Assembly: GCF_000236925.1 (NCBI RefSeq)
Contig: NC_016941.1
Coordinates: forward strand, 1,364,001 to 1,428,000
Source: Staphylococcus argenteus
Lineage (GTDB): Bacteria > Bacillota > Bacilli > Staphylococcales > Staphylococcaceae
Length of the DNA stretch: 64,000 nt
Direction: 5' to 3'
Made by a program: the position numbers and the translations under genes. The notes under the pieces are model-generated. The model did not search any database. It was not told the DNA's origin and saw only the letters and a program-made list of their open reading frames with translations. How positions within the stretch are numbered: the stretch's first letter is position 1; every line of letters starts with the position of its first letter. Shown here one piece after another: positions 24,239 through 33,559 of the stretch.

Positions 24239-24256
24239 AATGCTAAATAAAGGAAG

Positions 24257-24886
24257 ATGACAGTGAGATATAATATTTCGCATATTTTTGGGGTGTTAGG
24301 GGGAATTCCTGTAGCGTTTTTAGTAAGCATTTTGGGGATGATTGCGCTCGATGTGTCATTTTTAATAGATATGTCACTTGGTGCTGTTGGCTTTGTATTA
24401 ACATACTTACCGATACAAAAATTCACTTCACGTAAATATTTAAACGAAATTGGTTTGACTAGAAAAGATTATCGTTATATTCGAAATCAGTTAAACCACA
24501 CACACCAGAAGCTTAGAGGAATTTTAAAAACTTATGTAAATATAAGATCAATTAAAGATTTTAGACAAATTAATGATATATACCAAATTTCACGTTCTAT
24601 TTATACAACGGTAAGACAAAGACCTGCATCATTTTATAAAGTTGAAGGCTTTTTTTATTCTCATATTGATAACGCGCTTAATTTAGTTGACGCGTATACT
24701 CGGCTTGCTAAAATGCCTAAAAAATCAATCAATGAACAACAAAAATTAGAACAGACACGAATTACTTTGGATGAAGTTAAACGAACACTGATTGCCGATT
24801 TAAAACGTCTAAATGAAGATGATTATGAACGTTTAGATATTGAAATGCAATTAAACAAGTTACATCAAAAACAGCATCAAGATTGA
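24257..24886 (+). CDS. xpaC: XpaC-like membrane protein
   Basis: 209 aa: two membrane segments in the first 60 residues (about 8-30 and 33-55), then a cytoplasmic, basic, helical domain. The pattern and the telA neighbour match the XpaC family (named for hydrolysis of 5-bromo-4-chloroindolyl phosphate), whose real role is unclear. The ATG at 24257 lies almost on top of the AAAGGAAG site; a GTG at 24263 has better spacing and may be the true start. 31 bases before telA, so a two-gene unit. Confidence 0.75.
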   Translation: MTVRYNISHIFGVLGGIPVAFLVSILGMIALDVSFLIDMSLGAVGFVLTYLPIQKFTSRKYLNEIGLTRKDYRYIRNQLNHTHQKLRGILKTYVNIRSIKDFRQINDIYQISRSIYTTVRQRPASFYKVEGFFYSHIDNALNLVDAYTRLAKMPKKSINEQQKLEQTRITLDEVKRTLIADLKRLNEDDYERLDIEMQLNKLHQKQHQD

Positions 24887-24917
24887 TGTAAAATAGCAAT
24901 TATTGGAGAGATGATAG

Positions 24918-26054
24918 ATGACTGAAAAGAAAAGTTTCCAAGAAAGCCATCCACTCGATGATTTTATAAATGAAAAGCAAATAACAAATTCGACTATTCA
25001 GAAACAACAACTAACAATAGAGCAACAAAAACATATAGATTCAATTAGTAGACAAATAAATCCCCAAGACAATGAAGGTTTATTAACATTTGGGTCTGAT
25101 TTACAAAAGCAAATGTCTCAGTTTTCACATCAAATGTTGGATGAAGTACAAAGTAAAGACGTAGGTCCGATTGGGGATACTTTATCAGACCTCATGTCAA
25201 AATTAAAATCAGTGAATCCAAATGAGTTAAATACGGAGAAAAATTCTCTGTTAAAAAAAATCTTTAGCAGAGCCAAATCTTCTATCAATGAAATTTTTTC
25301 AAGAATGCAATCTGTCAGTGCTCAAGTGGATCGTATAACAATTCAACTTCAGAAACATCAAAGTCATTTAACAAGAGATGTTGAGTTATTGGACACATTA
25401 TATGATAAAAACAAGCAATATTTTGATGACCTATCCTTGCATATTATTGCAGCACAACAGAAAAAATTACAATTGGAAACTGAAACACTTCCTCAATTAC
25501 AACAGCAAGCACAACAGTCTACAAACCAAATGGAAATACAAGATGTTGCAGATATGCAGCAATTTATAGACAGACTAGATAAACGAATATACGATTTACA
25601 ACTTTCAAGACAGATTGCGTTGCAGACTGCGCCACAAATTAGAATGATTCAAAATGTTAACCAAGCTCTTGCCGAAAAAATTCAAAGCTCTATTTTAACA
25701 AGTATTCCTTTATGGAAAAACCAAATGGCCATTGCATTAACACTTATGAGACAACGAAATGCAGTTGCAGCACAACGAGCTGTTACAGATACAACAAACG
25801 ATTTATTAACGGCCAATGCTGAAATGCTTAAACAAAATGCCATAGAAACAGCAACGGAAAATGAGCGTGGTATTGTTGACCTTGATACGTTAAAACGTAC
25901 GCAGAACAATATTATTGAAACAATTGAAGAAACTCTAATAATTCAACAAAAAGGTCGAGAAGAACGACAATTAGCTGAAAAAGAATTACAACAATTAGAA
26001 GAAGATTTAAAGTCACATGTAGTGAATATTAAAGGACCGAATCATAAATCATAG
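24918..26054 (+). CDS. telA: Toxic anion resistance protein TelA family
   Basis: 378-residue soluble, mostly coiled-coil protein, rich in Gln (long helical stretches about 90-260 and 320-370). This is typical of TelA/KlaA/YceH proteins, linked to tellurite and to cell-envelope antimicrobial tolerance in Listeria and Staphylococcus. No enzymatic motif is visible. It follows xpaC in the same operon, an arrangement shared by many Firmicutes. The ATG follows TGGAGAG. A bidirectional terminator separates it from brnQ. Confidence 0.88.
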   Translation: MTEKKSFQESHPLDDFINEKQITNSTIQKQQLTIEQQKHIDSISRQINPQDNEGLLTFGSDLQKQMSQFSHQMLDEVQSKDVGPIGDTLSDLMSKLKSVNPNELNTEKNSLLKKIFSRAKSSINEIFSRMQSVSAQVDRITIQLQKHQSHLTRDVELLDTLYDKNKQYFDDLSLHIIAAQQKKLQLETETLPQLQQQAQQSTNQMEIQDVADMQQFIDRLDKRIYDLQLSRQIALQTAPQIRMIQNVNQALAEKIQSSILTSIPLWKNQMAIALTLMRQRNAVAAQRAVTDTTNDLLTANAEMLKQNAIETATENERGIVDLDTLKRTQNNIIETIEETLIIQQKGREERQLAEKELQQLEEDLKSHVVNIKGPNHKS

Positions 26055-26070
26055 ATTATGCATAATTAAC

Positions 26071-26116
26071 AAAAAAGGAAGCACTTTCAATTGAATGATT
26101 GAGTGCTTCCTTTTTA
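26071..26116. terminator. Bidirectional terminator between telA and brnQ
   Basis: A 12-13 bp stem (GGAAGCACTTTCA / TTGAGTGCTTCC) flanked by an A run on the left and a T run on the right, so it can stop transcription from both convergent genes. Confidence 0.85.
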
Positions 26117-27460
26117 TTATTCTTGTTGATATTTAATCGGATTTTGTTTTACAAATATGCCAATAATGTAGCCTAAAATCGTGGCTATGATTGCTACTGG
26201 AAACCATTCTAATGAATATGATCTAAGTGGCAATGCTTCAATAAAACTAATTTTCATCCAACCGAATTTACTAATAACACTAAAAATTGACAATATAAAA
26301 ACGATTGTAACTGGTATTTGTTGTGAAATACGTTTTGTTGGTATAAATTTTGCAATTAAAATTAATAATACGACTGTTATTGCAACAGGATATACTATGC
26401 TTAATACCGGAATTGACATTGATATGACAGCATTTAAACCTTGATTTGCAATTATAAAACTCATTAAAATGAAGATAATAACGAATGCTTTATACGATAC
26501 TTGTGGAATAATTCTATGGAAATATTCTGAAACTGCAACTATAAGACCGCATGCCGTCGTAAGACATGCTAACGCTACAATAATACCTAATAAATATTTA
26601 CCAAACGACCCAAAGCCAGTTGCAGCCATACTCGTCAATAAGTATGTTCCGATGTTGCGATCTTTAGAATTCAACTCCTGTAATGTCGCATCACTTACAG
26701 GCATATGATTTCCAATAAAACCTAGTGAGATGTAAATAAAAATCAAAGCTACGGCTGCTATTAAGCCAGCAGTCAAAGTTTGCTTGAATATTTGATTCGT
26801 TTTAGTAATTCCAGTTAGTTTCACTGCATTAACAACAATCATTGAAAATGCAATTGCTGCAATGGCATCCATTGTTAAATAGCCTTGTGTAAAACCTTCT
26901 GCAAAACTAGAAAAATTAGAATGATATAATGTTTCATTACCCTTTCCAGCACCGTTCCCACTAAAGTCTACAAACCCTTTAATAATCATCGCTAAAATAG
27001 TAATTAATAATAGCGGTGTTAATAGCGAACCTATACGATCGATTAACTTGGATGGATTTAAACAAATATACAATACTACTAAAAAGTAGATAATAGTAAA
27101 AATAAATAAAGCTACACTACTGTTACTATGTATAATTGGTGTAATTGTCATTTCAAATGAAGTTGATGCAGTTCTCGGTATTGCAAAAAGTGGACCTATA
27201 GTCAAATATATAATAACTAAGAACAATATTGAAAATTTAGGTGATATTTTATTTAATGCTCCTATATAACCTTCTTTATCAAGTGAGCCTACAATCACTC
27301 CTAATAATGGTAAGCCAATCCCTGTTAAGACAAATGCTATAATAGCAGGCCAAAAGTATTTACCACTATCTAGTCCGAGATTAGGTGGGAAAATCAGATT
27401 GCCTGCGCCAAAAAACATAGCGAAAAGCGTAAACCCAATGACCCATGTATTTTTATTCAT
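26117..27460 (-). CDS. brnQ3: Branched-chain amino acid : cation symporter (BrnQ family)
   Basis: 447 aa with about twelve membrane segments; the N-terminal [18 protein letters not shown] is the diagnostic BrnQ/LIV-II signature. It imports leucine, isoleucine and valine with Na+ or H+. S. aureus has three such genes; the copy after telA is brnQ3, whose contribution to uptake in published work was minor. Symbol assigned from position. The ATG at 27460 follows AAGGAGTAAC. Monocistronic. I see no T-box or CodY-like site that I would vouch for. Confidence 0.9.
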   Translation of the reverse strand: MNKNTWVIGFTLFAMFFGAGNLIFPPNLGLDSGKYFWPAIIAFVLTGIGLPLLGVIVGSLDKEGYIGALNKISPKFSILFLVIIYLTIGPLFAIPRTASTSFEMTITPIIHSNSSVALFIFTIIYFLVVLYICLNPSKLIDRIGSLLTPLLLITILAMIIKGFVDFSGNGAGKGNETLYHSNFSSFAEGFTQGYLTMDAIAAIAFSMIVVNAVKLTGITKTNQIFKQTLTAGLIAAVALIFIYISLGFIGNHMPVSDATLQELNSKDRNIGTYLLTSMAATGFGSFGKYLLGIIVALACLTTACGLIVAVSEYFHRIIPQVSYKAFVIIFILMSFIIANQGLNAVISMSIPVLSIVYPVAITVVLLILIAKFIPTKRISQQIPVTIVFILSIFSVISKFGWMKISFIEALPLRSYSLEWFPVAIIATILGYIIGIFVKQNPIKYQQE

Positions 27461-27605
27461 AGAGTTACTCCTTTTTTGAAAACACGAAATAATTTACAAG
27501 TAAACATTTTAGCACAAAAAATAATAAAGAGTCTATATGAAAAGTGTTGTACATATCAGAAATAAAACAAATTTATTGTTTAAATTAGATAATGAATCAA
27601 AAATA

Positions 27606-27727
27606 GTTGGGAGTGGGACAGAAATGATAAAGAGCCACTAATGATTTATTATGTAGTGGTTCTTACACAATAGCCACAGCTAATGTGTACTTAAAAATAG
27701 GAATACATGAGTAAAACTCATGCATAA
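27606..27727. repeat. Dispersed intergenic repeat, copy 1
   Basis: About 120 bases with a near-identical counterpart at 41881-41991. Shared blocks include CCACTAATGATTTATTATGT (27635-27654), a stretch around TAATGTGT and the hairpin ATGAGTAAAACTCAT. It contains two small hairpins and no open frame. It is probably one of the staphylococcal intergenic repeat families; it may have travelled as a non-autonomous element. Confidence 0.7.
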
Positions 27728-27777
27728 GAAATACTAATTTCTAAAGAAAAAGTATTTCTTTATCGTTGTTTCACTCC

Positions 27778-27950
27778 AATAACTTGCATTGTTTGTAGAA
27801 TTCTATTTGAAATTCTCTATGATGAGGCCCGCACCCCAACTTGCATTGCTTGATGAAATTGTGGATCCAATTTCTCTGTGTTGGGGCCCCGCCAACTTGC
27901 ACATTTTTGTTAGCTGACTTTCCGTCAACTTCTATGTTGGGGCCCCGCCA
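27778..27950. repeat. STAR element cluster
   Basis: Three units of about 60 bases that each end in the STAR core TNTGTTGNGGCCCN: TATGATGAGGCCCG (27819-27832, degenerate), TGTGTTGGGGCCCC (27877-27890) and TATGTTGGGGCCCC (27933-27946). Each is followed by a CCAACTTGCA-like segment. STAR (Staphylococcus aureus repeat) elements are GC-rich intergenic repeats of the species group. The rest of 27461-28101 holds no gene. Confidence 0.85.
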
Positions 27951-28101
27951 GCAAGGTTGACTAGAATTGAAAAAAGCTTGTTGCAAGCGCATTTTCATTC
28001 AGTCAACTACTGCCAATATAATATTATAGACCCTAGGACATTGATTTATATCCCAAACTCAACTATTTTACATTTCATACAAACCCAGATTTTAAGTATA
28101 T

Positions 28102-29988
28102 TTATAGTGATTTAAGTAGTAATTTTTTAAGTAATGGCGATAAATGACCAGGTAAATGAGCTACACCTTCAACAAATATGGCATATTGTCCATAAATATT
28201 ATGAATCGTTTGTTCAACATCTTCAGTAATTGGATCTTGGCTTAAAAATACGTTAAACACCTCAATTCCGAATTTACGTGACATTTCTACTGCTTCATAC
28301 GTATCAATAATACCATCTTGACTATAATTAAATGCTGACGGTTCTCCATCTGAAAAGACAATTAAAAATCGTTGATGCTGATTACGGCGCATTAATCTTT
28401 CGCTAGCAATTCGAATCGCAACTCCGTCTCGATTGTCATCTTGAGGTTCTAGTGCCATAATACGTGGTCCATCTTTTTCAAAAGTTGAGTAATCATAATT
28501 AATAATTTCATTAATTATGTTTGGTTGAACATGCTCGTCTGAATCAAATGCATCCTCACTGAATGATAAAATTTCATGCTTTATATTTAAATCCTTTAGT
28601 GTCTCATGAAATAACACAACACCTTTCATCGTTTCAGCCATTTTGTCATGCATACTCGCTGAAGCATCAATGAGTAAAGTGAATGTCGCATCAAATGATT
28701 TACTTAAATCTTGTTTTTTATAGAACAATTTATATTGATCGTCGATGAACCAATTAATTAAGTCTTTTTGTAAACGCCCTTTAGTTAAATTATAACGCGC
28801 ATCACGTTGCTCTCTTTCAATTGTTTTCTTAATTATTTGAATTAAATCTTTGATTTCGTACTGAACATCATGCTTTAATTCTTGATATTCCAGAACATAT
28901 TGTGGTTCAATTTCAGGAATTTGCCATTTGATTTCTACATTTTTGTTTACACCATCGAGTTGAAAAGCTTGGCTTTGACCTACAGCATCTCCGTCTTCAC
29001 GATTTAACGTATCGTTAGAGCCTTTTCCTTTTTTGGACATCATATCGGTCATATCATCAGAAGCATCACCTTCTCTTGCTTCATCATTACCCAATACTTC
29101 ACTATTTTGCCCTTCATGAAGCTCCATTTCTAAATAAGCGCCACCTTTAGACTCACTATCAGCGGATTTTGAATCAGCTTTTTCGCTTTCGACGTCCTCA
29201 TCTTTTGACGTTTGATCCTGACCATCTACTTCGCTTGCATCCGTTCTCTTCAAATCATCAAAATCTTCACTAGCTAATGTTTCATATAAAGTTTTTGGTA
29301 AGTAATAATATTCGTTCAACATATCTTCTTTTAAAATATCATCTACTTGATACATGATGCGTTGAGCTAGATACATATTATCTTCAGAGTTTTGATTTTG
29401 GAAAAAGTTAGGTAAGTACAAAAACATATTCATTAAAATATCATCTAAGTCTGGATGAATCGAAGGTATATCGAAGAAATTCTGACTTAAAAATGCATGT
29501 TCTAAATATAGAAATAATAAATCAGTATATTGTGTTTTTGTCCGATAAACTTTAATTTGAGATTCTGTATAAGCAATTCGAGTAGCTAAACGAAGATTAA
29601 TCAATTTAGCAGTACTCGGACGTTGCTTTTTTATTGTATTAAATACACGCATATCCTCTAATAATTTAAAAAGTTGTTGATAAAATTTAGGATGTTTAAA
29701 TGTTTCATCATTCGCTACTCCATTAACAATTGAAACTTCCATCATTTGATACCCATAAGCTGCTAACATTACATCCGTTTTTAAGCCAGCCATTTCGATA
29801 TGGCTTGGTCGATGTGACCAAAACCAACTTGTAATTAACACATTTTGAATTGGATTATAATAAGGGAACTTTTGAATTTTAACTTGTGTTTGTTCATTTT
29901 TTAATAAGAGTCGCGCTAAGTCTTGCAACATCATAACTTGTTTCGCGTCTAACTGTTCGTCGTTAAATTTTATGAAACGATCACTCAT
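28102..29988 (-). CDS. VWA-domain protein partnered with a MoxR ATPase
   Basis: 628 aa. The N-terminal half (about 1-230) is helical; the middle (about 235-345) is very acidic and Ser/Asp/Glu-rich, likely disordered; the C-terminal part (about 425-620) is a von Willebrand factor A domain with the metal site DASAS at about residue 437. It resembles the NorD/CbbO/CobT-type partners of MoxR ATPases, which help mature or activate enzyme complexes. The target is unknown. It lies 13 bases after the ATPase gene. A start at 29988 follows AAAGAGGG. Confidence 0.85.
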   Translation of the reverse strand: MSDRFIKFNDEQLDAKQVMMLQDLARLLLKNEQTQVKIQKFPYYNPIQNVLITSWFWSHRPSHIEMAGLKTDVMLAAYGYQMMEVSIVNGVANDETFKHPKFYQQLFKLLEDMRVFNTIKKQRPSTAKLINLRLATRIAYTESQIKVYRTKTQYTDLLFLYLEHAFLSQNFFDIPSIHPDLDDILMNMFLYLPNFFQNQNSEDNMYLAQRIMYQVDDILKEDMLNEYYYLPKTLYETLASEDFDDLKRTDASEVDGQDQTSKDEDVESEKADSKSADSESKGGAYLEMELHEGQNSEVLGNDEAREGDASDDMTDMMSKKGKGSNDTLNREDGDAVGQSQAFQLDGVNKNVEIKWQIPEIEPQYVLEYQELKHDVQYEIKDLIQIIKKTIEREQRDARYNLTKGRLQKDLINWFIDDQYKLFYKKQDLSKSFDATFTLLIDASASMHDKMAETMKGVVLFHETLKDLNIKHEILSFSEDAFDSDEHVQPNIINEIINYDYSTFEKDGPRIMALEPQDDNRDGVAIRIASERLMRRNQHQRFLIVFSDGEPSAFNYSQDGIIDTYEAVEMSRKFGIEVFNVFLSQDPITEDVEQTIHNIYGQYAIFVEGVAHLPGHLSPLLKKLLLKSL

Positions 29989-30001
29989 TTTTTATCCCTC
30001 T

Positions 30002-30793
30002 TTAAAAATTTAATTCTACAGCGTTGTAAATTGCTTGTCGTTCACGTTCATCTTCTAATTTATCTATAATTGTACGTTTTATTGCACGTTCAACTGGCAT
30101 AACCGTCATTAAGTCACATAAATCTAATAATGCACGAATACTTGCAGCTTCTTCAGAAATTTGCCCTTGTTTAGACATTGTGCGTAAATCTTCATTAAAT
30201 TTAATAATTTGTTCAATTTGTTTATCATCTTGCAACAAACTTTGTTCTTTTATAACATTTTTCAAAATATCCCCATCAATATAATCAACGTGAATAACAA
30301 CGAAACGATTTTTTAAGGCTTCATTCATAGGTAATGTTCCAACATATCCCTCATTGATTGCTGCTATTACATTAAATCCTGGTACAGCTTTAATAACTTC
30401 TCCAGTATAAGGATTTGTAATTTGTCGACGGTAATCTAGCACACCATTCAATACAGGTAATGTTTCTGGTTTAGCCATATTGATTTCATCAATATATAAA
30501 ATATGCCCTTCTTTCATCGCTTTGATAACTGGACCATCAACAAAGACTATTTCTTGTTGACCTTGAGCATTTGTTTTAATTGTTTTAAAGCCTAATAAAC
30601 TTTCTGTATCTAAATCTACAGAACAATTCACTTGATGCATCGGTGTATTAACAACTTCACTTAATGTTTCCGCCAACTTTGTTTTCCCAGAACCCGTTGG
30701 ACCTTTAAGTAAAATATTTTTATTTAAATCAAATAATGCTTTTGCATCATTAAAAACAGTTGAATCTGAATTCTTATAGTGTTTAAGTGACAT
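30002..30793 (-). CDS. MoxR-family AAA+ ATPase (NorQ/CbbQ type)
   Basis: 263 aa AAA+ ATPase: Walker A GPTGSGKT (about residues 36-43), Walker [11 protein letters not shown] (about 99-108), sensor 1 in [10 protein letters not shown] (about 145-154) and an arginine-finger-like [10 protein letters not shown] (about 166-175). The length and the paired VWA gene place it in the MoxR group that forms ring ATPases with VWA adaptors, acting as chaperone-like activators. The operon has just these two genes. The ATG at 30793 follows AAAGGAGAATG. No clear target enzyme is adjacent: odhAB is 1.5 kb upstream but separated by terminators. Confidence 0.9.
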   Translation of the reverse strand: MSLKHYKNSDSTVFNDAKALFDLNKNILLKGPTGSGKTKLAETLSEVVNTPMHQVNCSVDLDTESLLGFKTIKTNAQGQQEIVFVDGPVIKAMKEGHILYIDEINMAKPETLPVLNGVLDYRRQITNPYTGEVIKAVPGFNVIAAINEGYVGTLPMNEALKNRFVVIHVDYIDGDILKNVIKEQSLLQDDKQIEQIIKFNEDLRTMSKQGQISEEAASIRALLDLCDLMTVMPVERAIKRTIIDKLEDERERQAIYNAVELNF

Positions 30794-30822
30794 TTTTAAA
30801 ACATTCTCCTTTAAATAAAGTA

Positions 30823-30864
30823 AAAAACTAAGACACGGAAAATATATCCAAATGCCTTAGTTTA
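30823..30864 (-). terminator. Terminator after the DUF6501 gene
   Basis: Imperfect hairpin AAACTAAG / CTTAGTTT with further inner pairing, followed on the minus strand by TTTTTTAC. It lies about 110 bases past the DUF6501 stop and just before the MoxR gene. Confidence 0.6.
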
Positions 30865-30971
30865 CTATTCTATTCTGATATAAAATACAATTCATGCAAT
30901 TTGAATTGATTATATTTTAACAAATTTAGCAAATGAAAATCTCATATTAGGATTTATTTCAACAGTTAAAC

Positions 30972-31175
30972 TTATACTTCTTTGAAATATGTTTTATAAT
31001 AACCACCAACTAATCCTGAATTATCGATAATTTGATAATATTCTTCAGTTTCATTGATTACATCATACTGTTTACCTACAGTTAACATATCAGATACTGT
31101 GAATTTCTTTGCATCTGTATTTATAACTTCAACTTTCTTAATAGGTGTATGATCTTTCCAAGTTTCATGTAACAT
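30972..31175 (-). CDS. Small DUF6501-type protein
   Basis: 67 aa from the ATG at 31175, which follows GTGAGGAAG; an in-frame GTG at 31190 overlaps that site. It is a soluble protein with a predicted beta-rich pattern (VEVINTDAKKF, KQYDVINETEEYYQIID, GGYYKTYF), reminiscent of a small barrel. I believe it belongs to DUF6501 of staphylococci; function unknown. It follows the VOC gene by 27 bases and is probably co-transcribed with it. Confidence 0.65.
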   Translation of the reverse strand: MLHETWKDHTPIKKVEVINTDAKKFTVSDMLTVGKQYDVINETEEYYQIIDNSGLVGGYYKTYFKEV

Positions 31176-31202
31176 ATAATTCTTCCTCACTATCGTAAAT
31201 AA

Positions 31203-32012
31203 TTATTTTTGTAAAGTGAATATAAAAGATAATCCACTATTTTCAGTAATTCTAATTGATTCTATATCATCTTGTTCAAGTGTTTGATACGGAATTTCGA
31301 CTTCATCTAAGCGTAATTTTGCTTGGTTAAAGTAATCTCGATCTTTCGTTTCGACTTCAACTTGATCAACTGCGCCATATTCTGGCATGTCAATTTCGTT
31401 ATCAGTAGGCATTAAATGAATCTCGCCACCTAATCCACCTTCACCAATTTTAAAAACTTGAACATGGTAATCAGCATCATCGAACGGTTGATATTCTGCA
31501 AATACTTCAAGACCAAATATATTCGTTAAAATTTGTGCAGTGATATCCACATGATTTACTTTAAGAATAACCGGGCCTAAACCTTGTACTTGATGTAACG
31601 GATTGACCGTACTTTCGAAAGAAGGCATACCTAAACCAACGCCGTAGTTATTCTCATTTGAATATATTGAGAAAATATGACCATTGTTATCTTCGAAACT
31701 GAAATATTTATTGCCATTTAACTCTTTAACTGTTGTATATGGAATATCTTTACTTGATAATATTTCTGCGTACTCATCTAAACCTGAGTCACTAGGTGTA
31801 CGTAATCCAATTCCCACAAAATGCGATTCTTCTAATTGTTCACTTGGAACTTGTATAAATTGAAGTCTTGTTCCAGGGCTTATATCTGCATCACCGAAGC
31901 GAATTGAGTTTTCAAGAAGTTCTTCACAATTTAATCCTAATATGTCAACCATGAAATGTTTTGTCTGTTCTATATTTGTTGTACCTAATGTTATACTTCT
32001 AAGTCCACACAT
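31203..32012 (-). CDS. VOC-family (glyoxalase/dioxygenase-like) protein
   Basis: 269 aa with two vicinal-oxygen-chelate modules: residues 1-115 (MCGLRSITLGTTNIEQTKHFM) and about 145-265 (GLGPVILKVNHVDITAQILT). It resembles staphylococcal ring-cleaving dioxygenase or glyoxalase homologues. Candidate metal ligands are the His in VNHVD and the Glu of GGEIHLMP; the first module lacks an obvious N-terminal His. The ATG at 32012 follows GAGGTGG; upstream in-frame codons to 32066 have no ribosome-binding site. Substrate unknown. Probably an operon with the DUF6501 gene. Confidence 0.78.
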   Translation of the reverse strand: MCGLRSITLGTTNIEQTKHFMVDILGLNCEELLENSIRFGDADISPGTRLQFIQVPSEQLEESHFVGIGLRTPSDSGLDEYAEILSSKDIPYTTVKELNGNKYFSFEDNNGHIFSIYSNENNYGVGLGMPSFESTVNPLHQVQGLGPVILKVNHVDITAQILTNIFGLEVFAEYQPFDDADYHVQVFKIGEGGLGGEIHLMPTDNEIDMPEYGAVDQVEVETKDRDYFNQAKLRLDEVEIPYQTLEQDDIESIRITENSGLSFIFTLQK

Positions 32013-32220
32013 TATAGCCACCTCTATCTTTATCTTTACGGTTATATTATAACTTATTTTAATCATAAATTATAGAATATCGGTCAGTTGATTTTGATTA
32101 TAGATTAATATGCGAAAAATGTATTTCCTTAAAACAACAAATTTGTGTTTAAAGTTAACATAATATTGTTATGGTTTATATTGATAAGACTAGTATCTAT
32201 TATTTAGTTTTAATAAACAT

Positions 32221-32264
32221 AAAAGAACATAACGACTTGTGATCAATTGCCGTTATGTTCTTTT
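32221..32264 (-). terminator. Terminator of odhA-odhB
   Basis: A 14-bp perfect stem (AAAAGAACATAACG / CGTTATGTTCTTTT) with a 16-base loop, 14 bases after odhB. The U run forms from the stem end on the minus strand. Confidence 0.88.
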
Positions 32265-32277
32265 AAACATTATAATT

Positions 32278-33546
32278 TTATGATTCTAATAATAAGTCTT
32301 CTGGGTTTTCAATCAATTCTTTAATTGTTTTTAAGAAACCAACTGCTTCTTTACCGTCAATGATTCTATGATCATAGCTTAATGCGATATACATCATTGG
32401 ACGATTTTCGATTGTATCTTGATCAATCGCAATTGGTCTTGTAATGATTGAGTGCATACCTAATATTGCTGCTTGATTTCCATTGATAATTGGCGTACTC
32501 ATCATTGAACCGAAAATACCACCATTTGTAATAGTAAATGAACCATTTACCATATCATCTAAACCAAGCTTTTTCTCTCTTGCTTTCACTGCTAAATTCG
32601 CAATTTCTGCTTCAATTTCAGCAAAATTCTTTTTATCACAGTCTCTAACAAATGGTACTAATAAGCCATCATCAGTAGATACAGCTACGCCAATGTCATA
32701 ATACTGTTTAGTAATCATATCTTCCCCATCAATTTCTGCATTGACTTCTGGATATTTTTTCAATGCTGCAACAGATGCTTTTGTAAAGAATGACATAAAT
32801 CCTAATTTAGTACCATCATGATCTTTCATAAACTGTTCTTTCTTACGTTTACGTAATTCCATTACATTAGTCATATCAACTTCGTTAAATGTCGTTAACA
32901 TTGCTGTATTATTAGATACCTCTAATAATTTTTTAGCAGCTGTTTTCTTTCTACGTGACATTTTTTCACGGATAACTGGCTTTGATGGATATTGATTGTA
33001 TTTTTTCTCTTCTTTAGCAGGTGTTTTTTGTGATGTCGGTGTTGATGCAGGTGCATCTTGCTTTTTATCGATATCTTCTTTACGAAGTACATCATTTGTT
33101 TTCGGACTTACTTCAGCTAAATTCACACCATTTTCACGCGCATATCGACGAGCAGAAGGTGTAGCGTTAACACGTTGTTGATTGTCATCAGATGTTTTTG
33201 ATTCTGTAGAATCATCGCCCGTAACTTTTTCTTCTTTATTGTTCTCTGTTTCATCTTTTTGTTGTGGAGTTTTATCTTTGTCTTTTTCTGATTCATTTGA
33301 AGCATTTCCACTGCCTTCGCCAATGACAGCAATTGCTTGCCCAACTTCTACTGTGTCGCCTTCACTTGCAAGTTGTTCGAATAATACACCTGCTTCTTCT
33401 GATACTACTTCGACATTTACTTTATCAGTTTCTAATTCAAGAATAGCTTCACCTTTTTCTACGCTATCCCCAACGTTTTTTAACCATTCTGCAATGGTAC
33501 CTTCTGTAATAGATTCTGCTAATTCTGGAACTTTAACCTCTGGCAT
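32278..33546 (-). CDS. odhB: 2-oxoglutarate dehydrogenase E2, dihydrolipoyl succinyltransferase
   Basis: 422 aa. Domains in order: lipoyl domain (1-77; lipoylated Lys42 in ELETDKVNV), a Glu/Lys/Ser-rich hinge (about 80-125), a peripheral subunit-binding domain (about 127-163, [14 protein letters not shown]), a second Ala/Pro hinge, and the catalytic acyltransferase domain (about 195-422) with the active-site DHRIIDG near residue 395. It transfers succinyl groups to CoA in the TCA cycle. 13 bases after odhA. The E3 subunit is not encoded here. Confidence 0.95.
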   Translation of the reverse strand: MPEVKVPELAESITEGTIAEWLKNVGDSVEKGEAILELETDKVNVEVVSEEAGVLFEQLASEGDTVEVGQAIAVIGEGSGNASNESEKDKDKTPQQKDETENNKEEKVTGDDSTESKTSDDNQQRVNATPSARRYARENGVNLAEVSPKTNDVLRKEDIDKKQDAPASTPTSQKTPAKEEKKYNQYPSKPVIREKMSRRKKTAAKKLLEVSNNTAMLTTFNEVDMTNVMELRKRKKEQFMKDHDGTKLGFMSFFTKASVAALKKYPEVNAEIDGEDMITKQYYDIGVAVSTDDGLLVPFVRDCDKKNFAEIEAEIANLAVKAREKKLGLDDMVNGSFTITNGGIFGSMMSTPIINGNQAAILGMHSIITRPIAIDQDTIENRPMMYIALSYDHRIIDGKEAVGFLKTIKELIENPEDLLLES

Positions 33547-33559
33547 GACTTATTTCCCC

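Noticed and set aside
27771..27998. Open frame of 75 codons on the minus strand
   Set aside because: It lies wholly within the STAR repeat cluster, is repetitive (repeated CKLGCGPHHRE-like segments) and has no ribosome-binding site.
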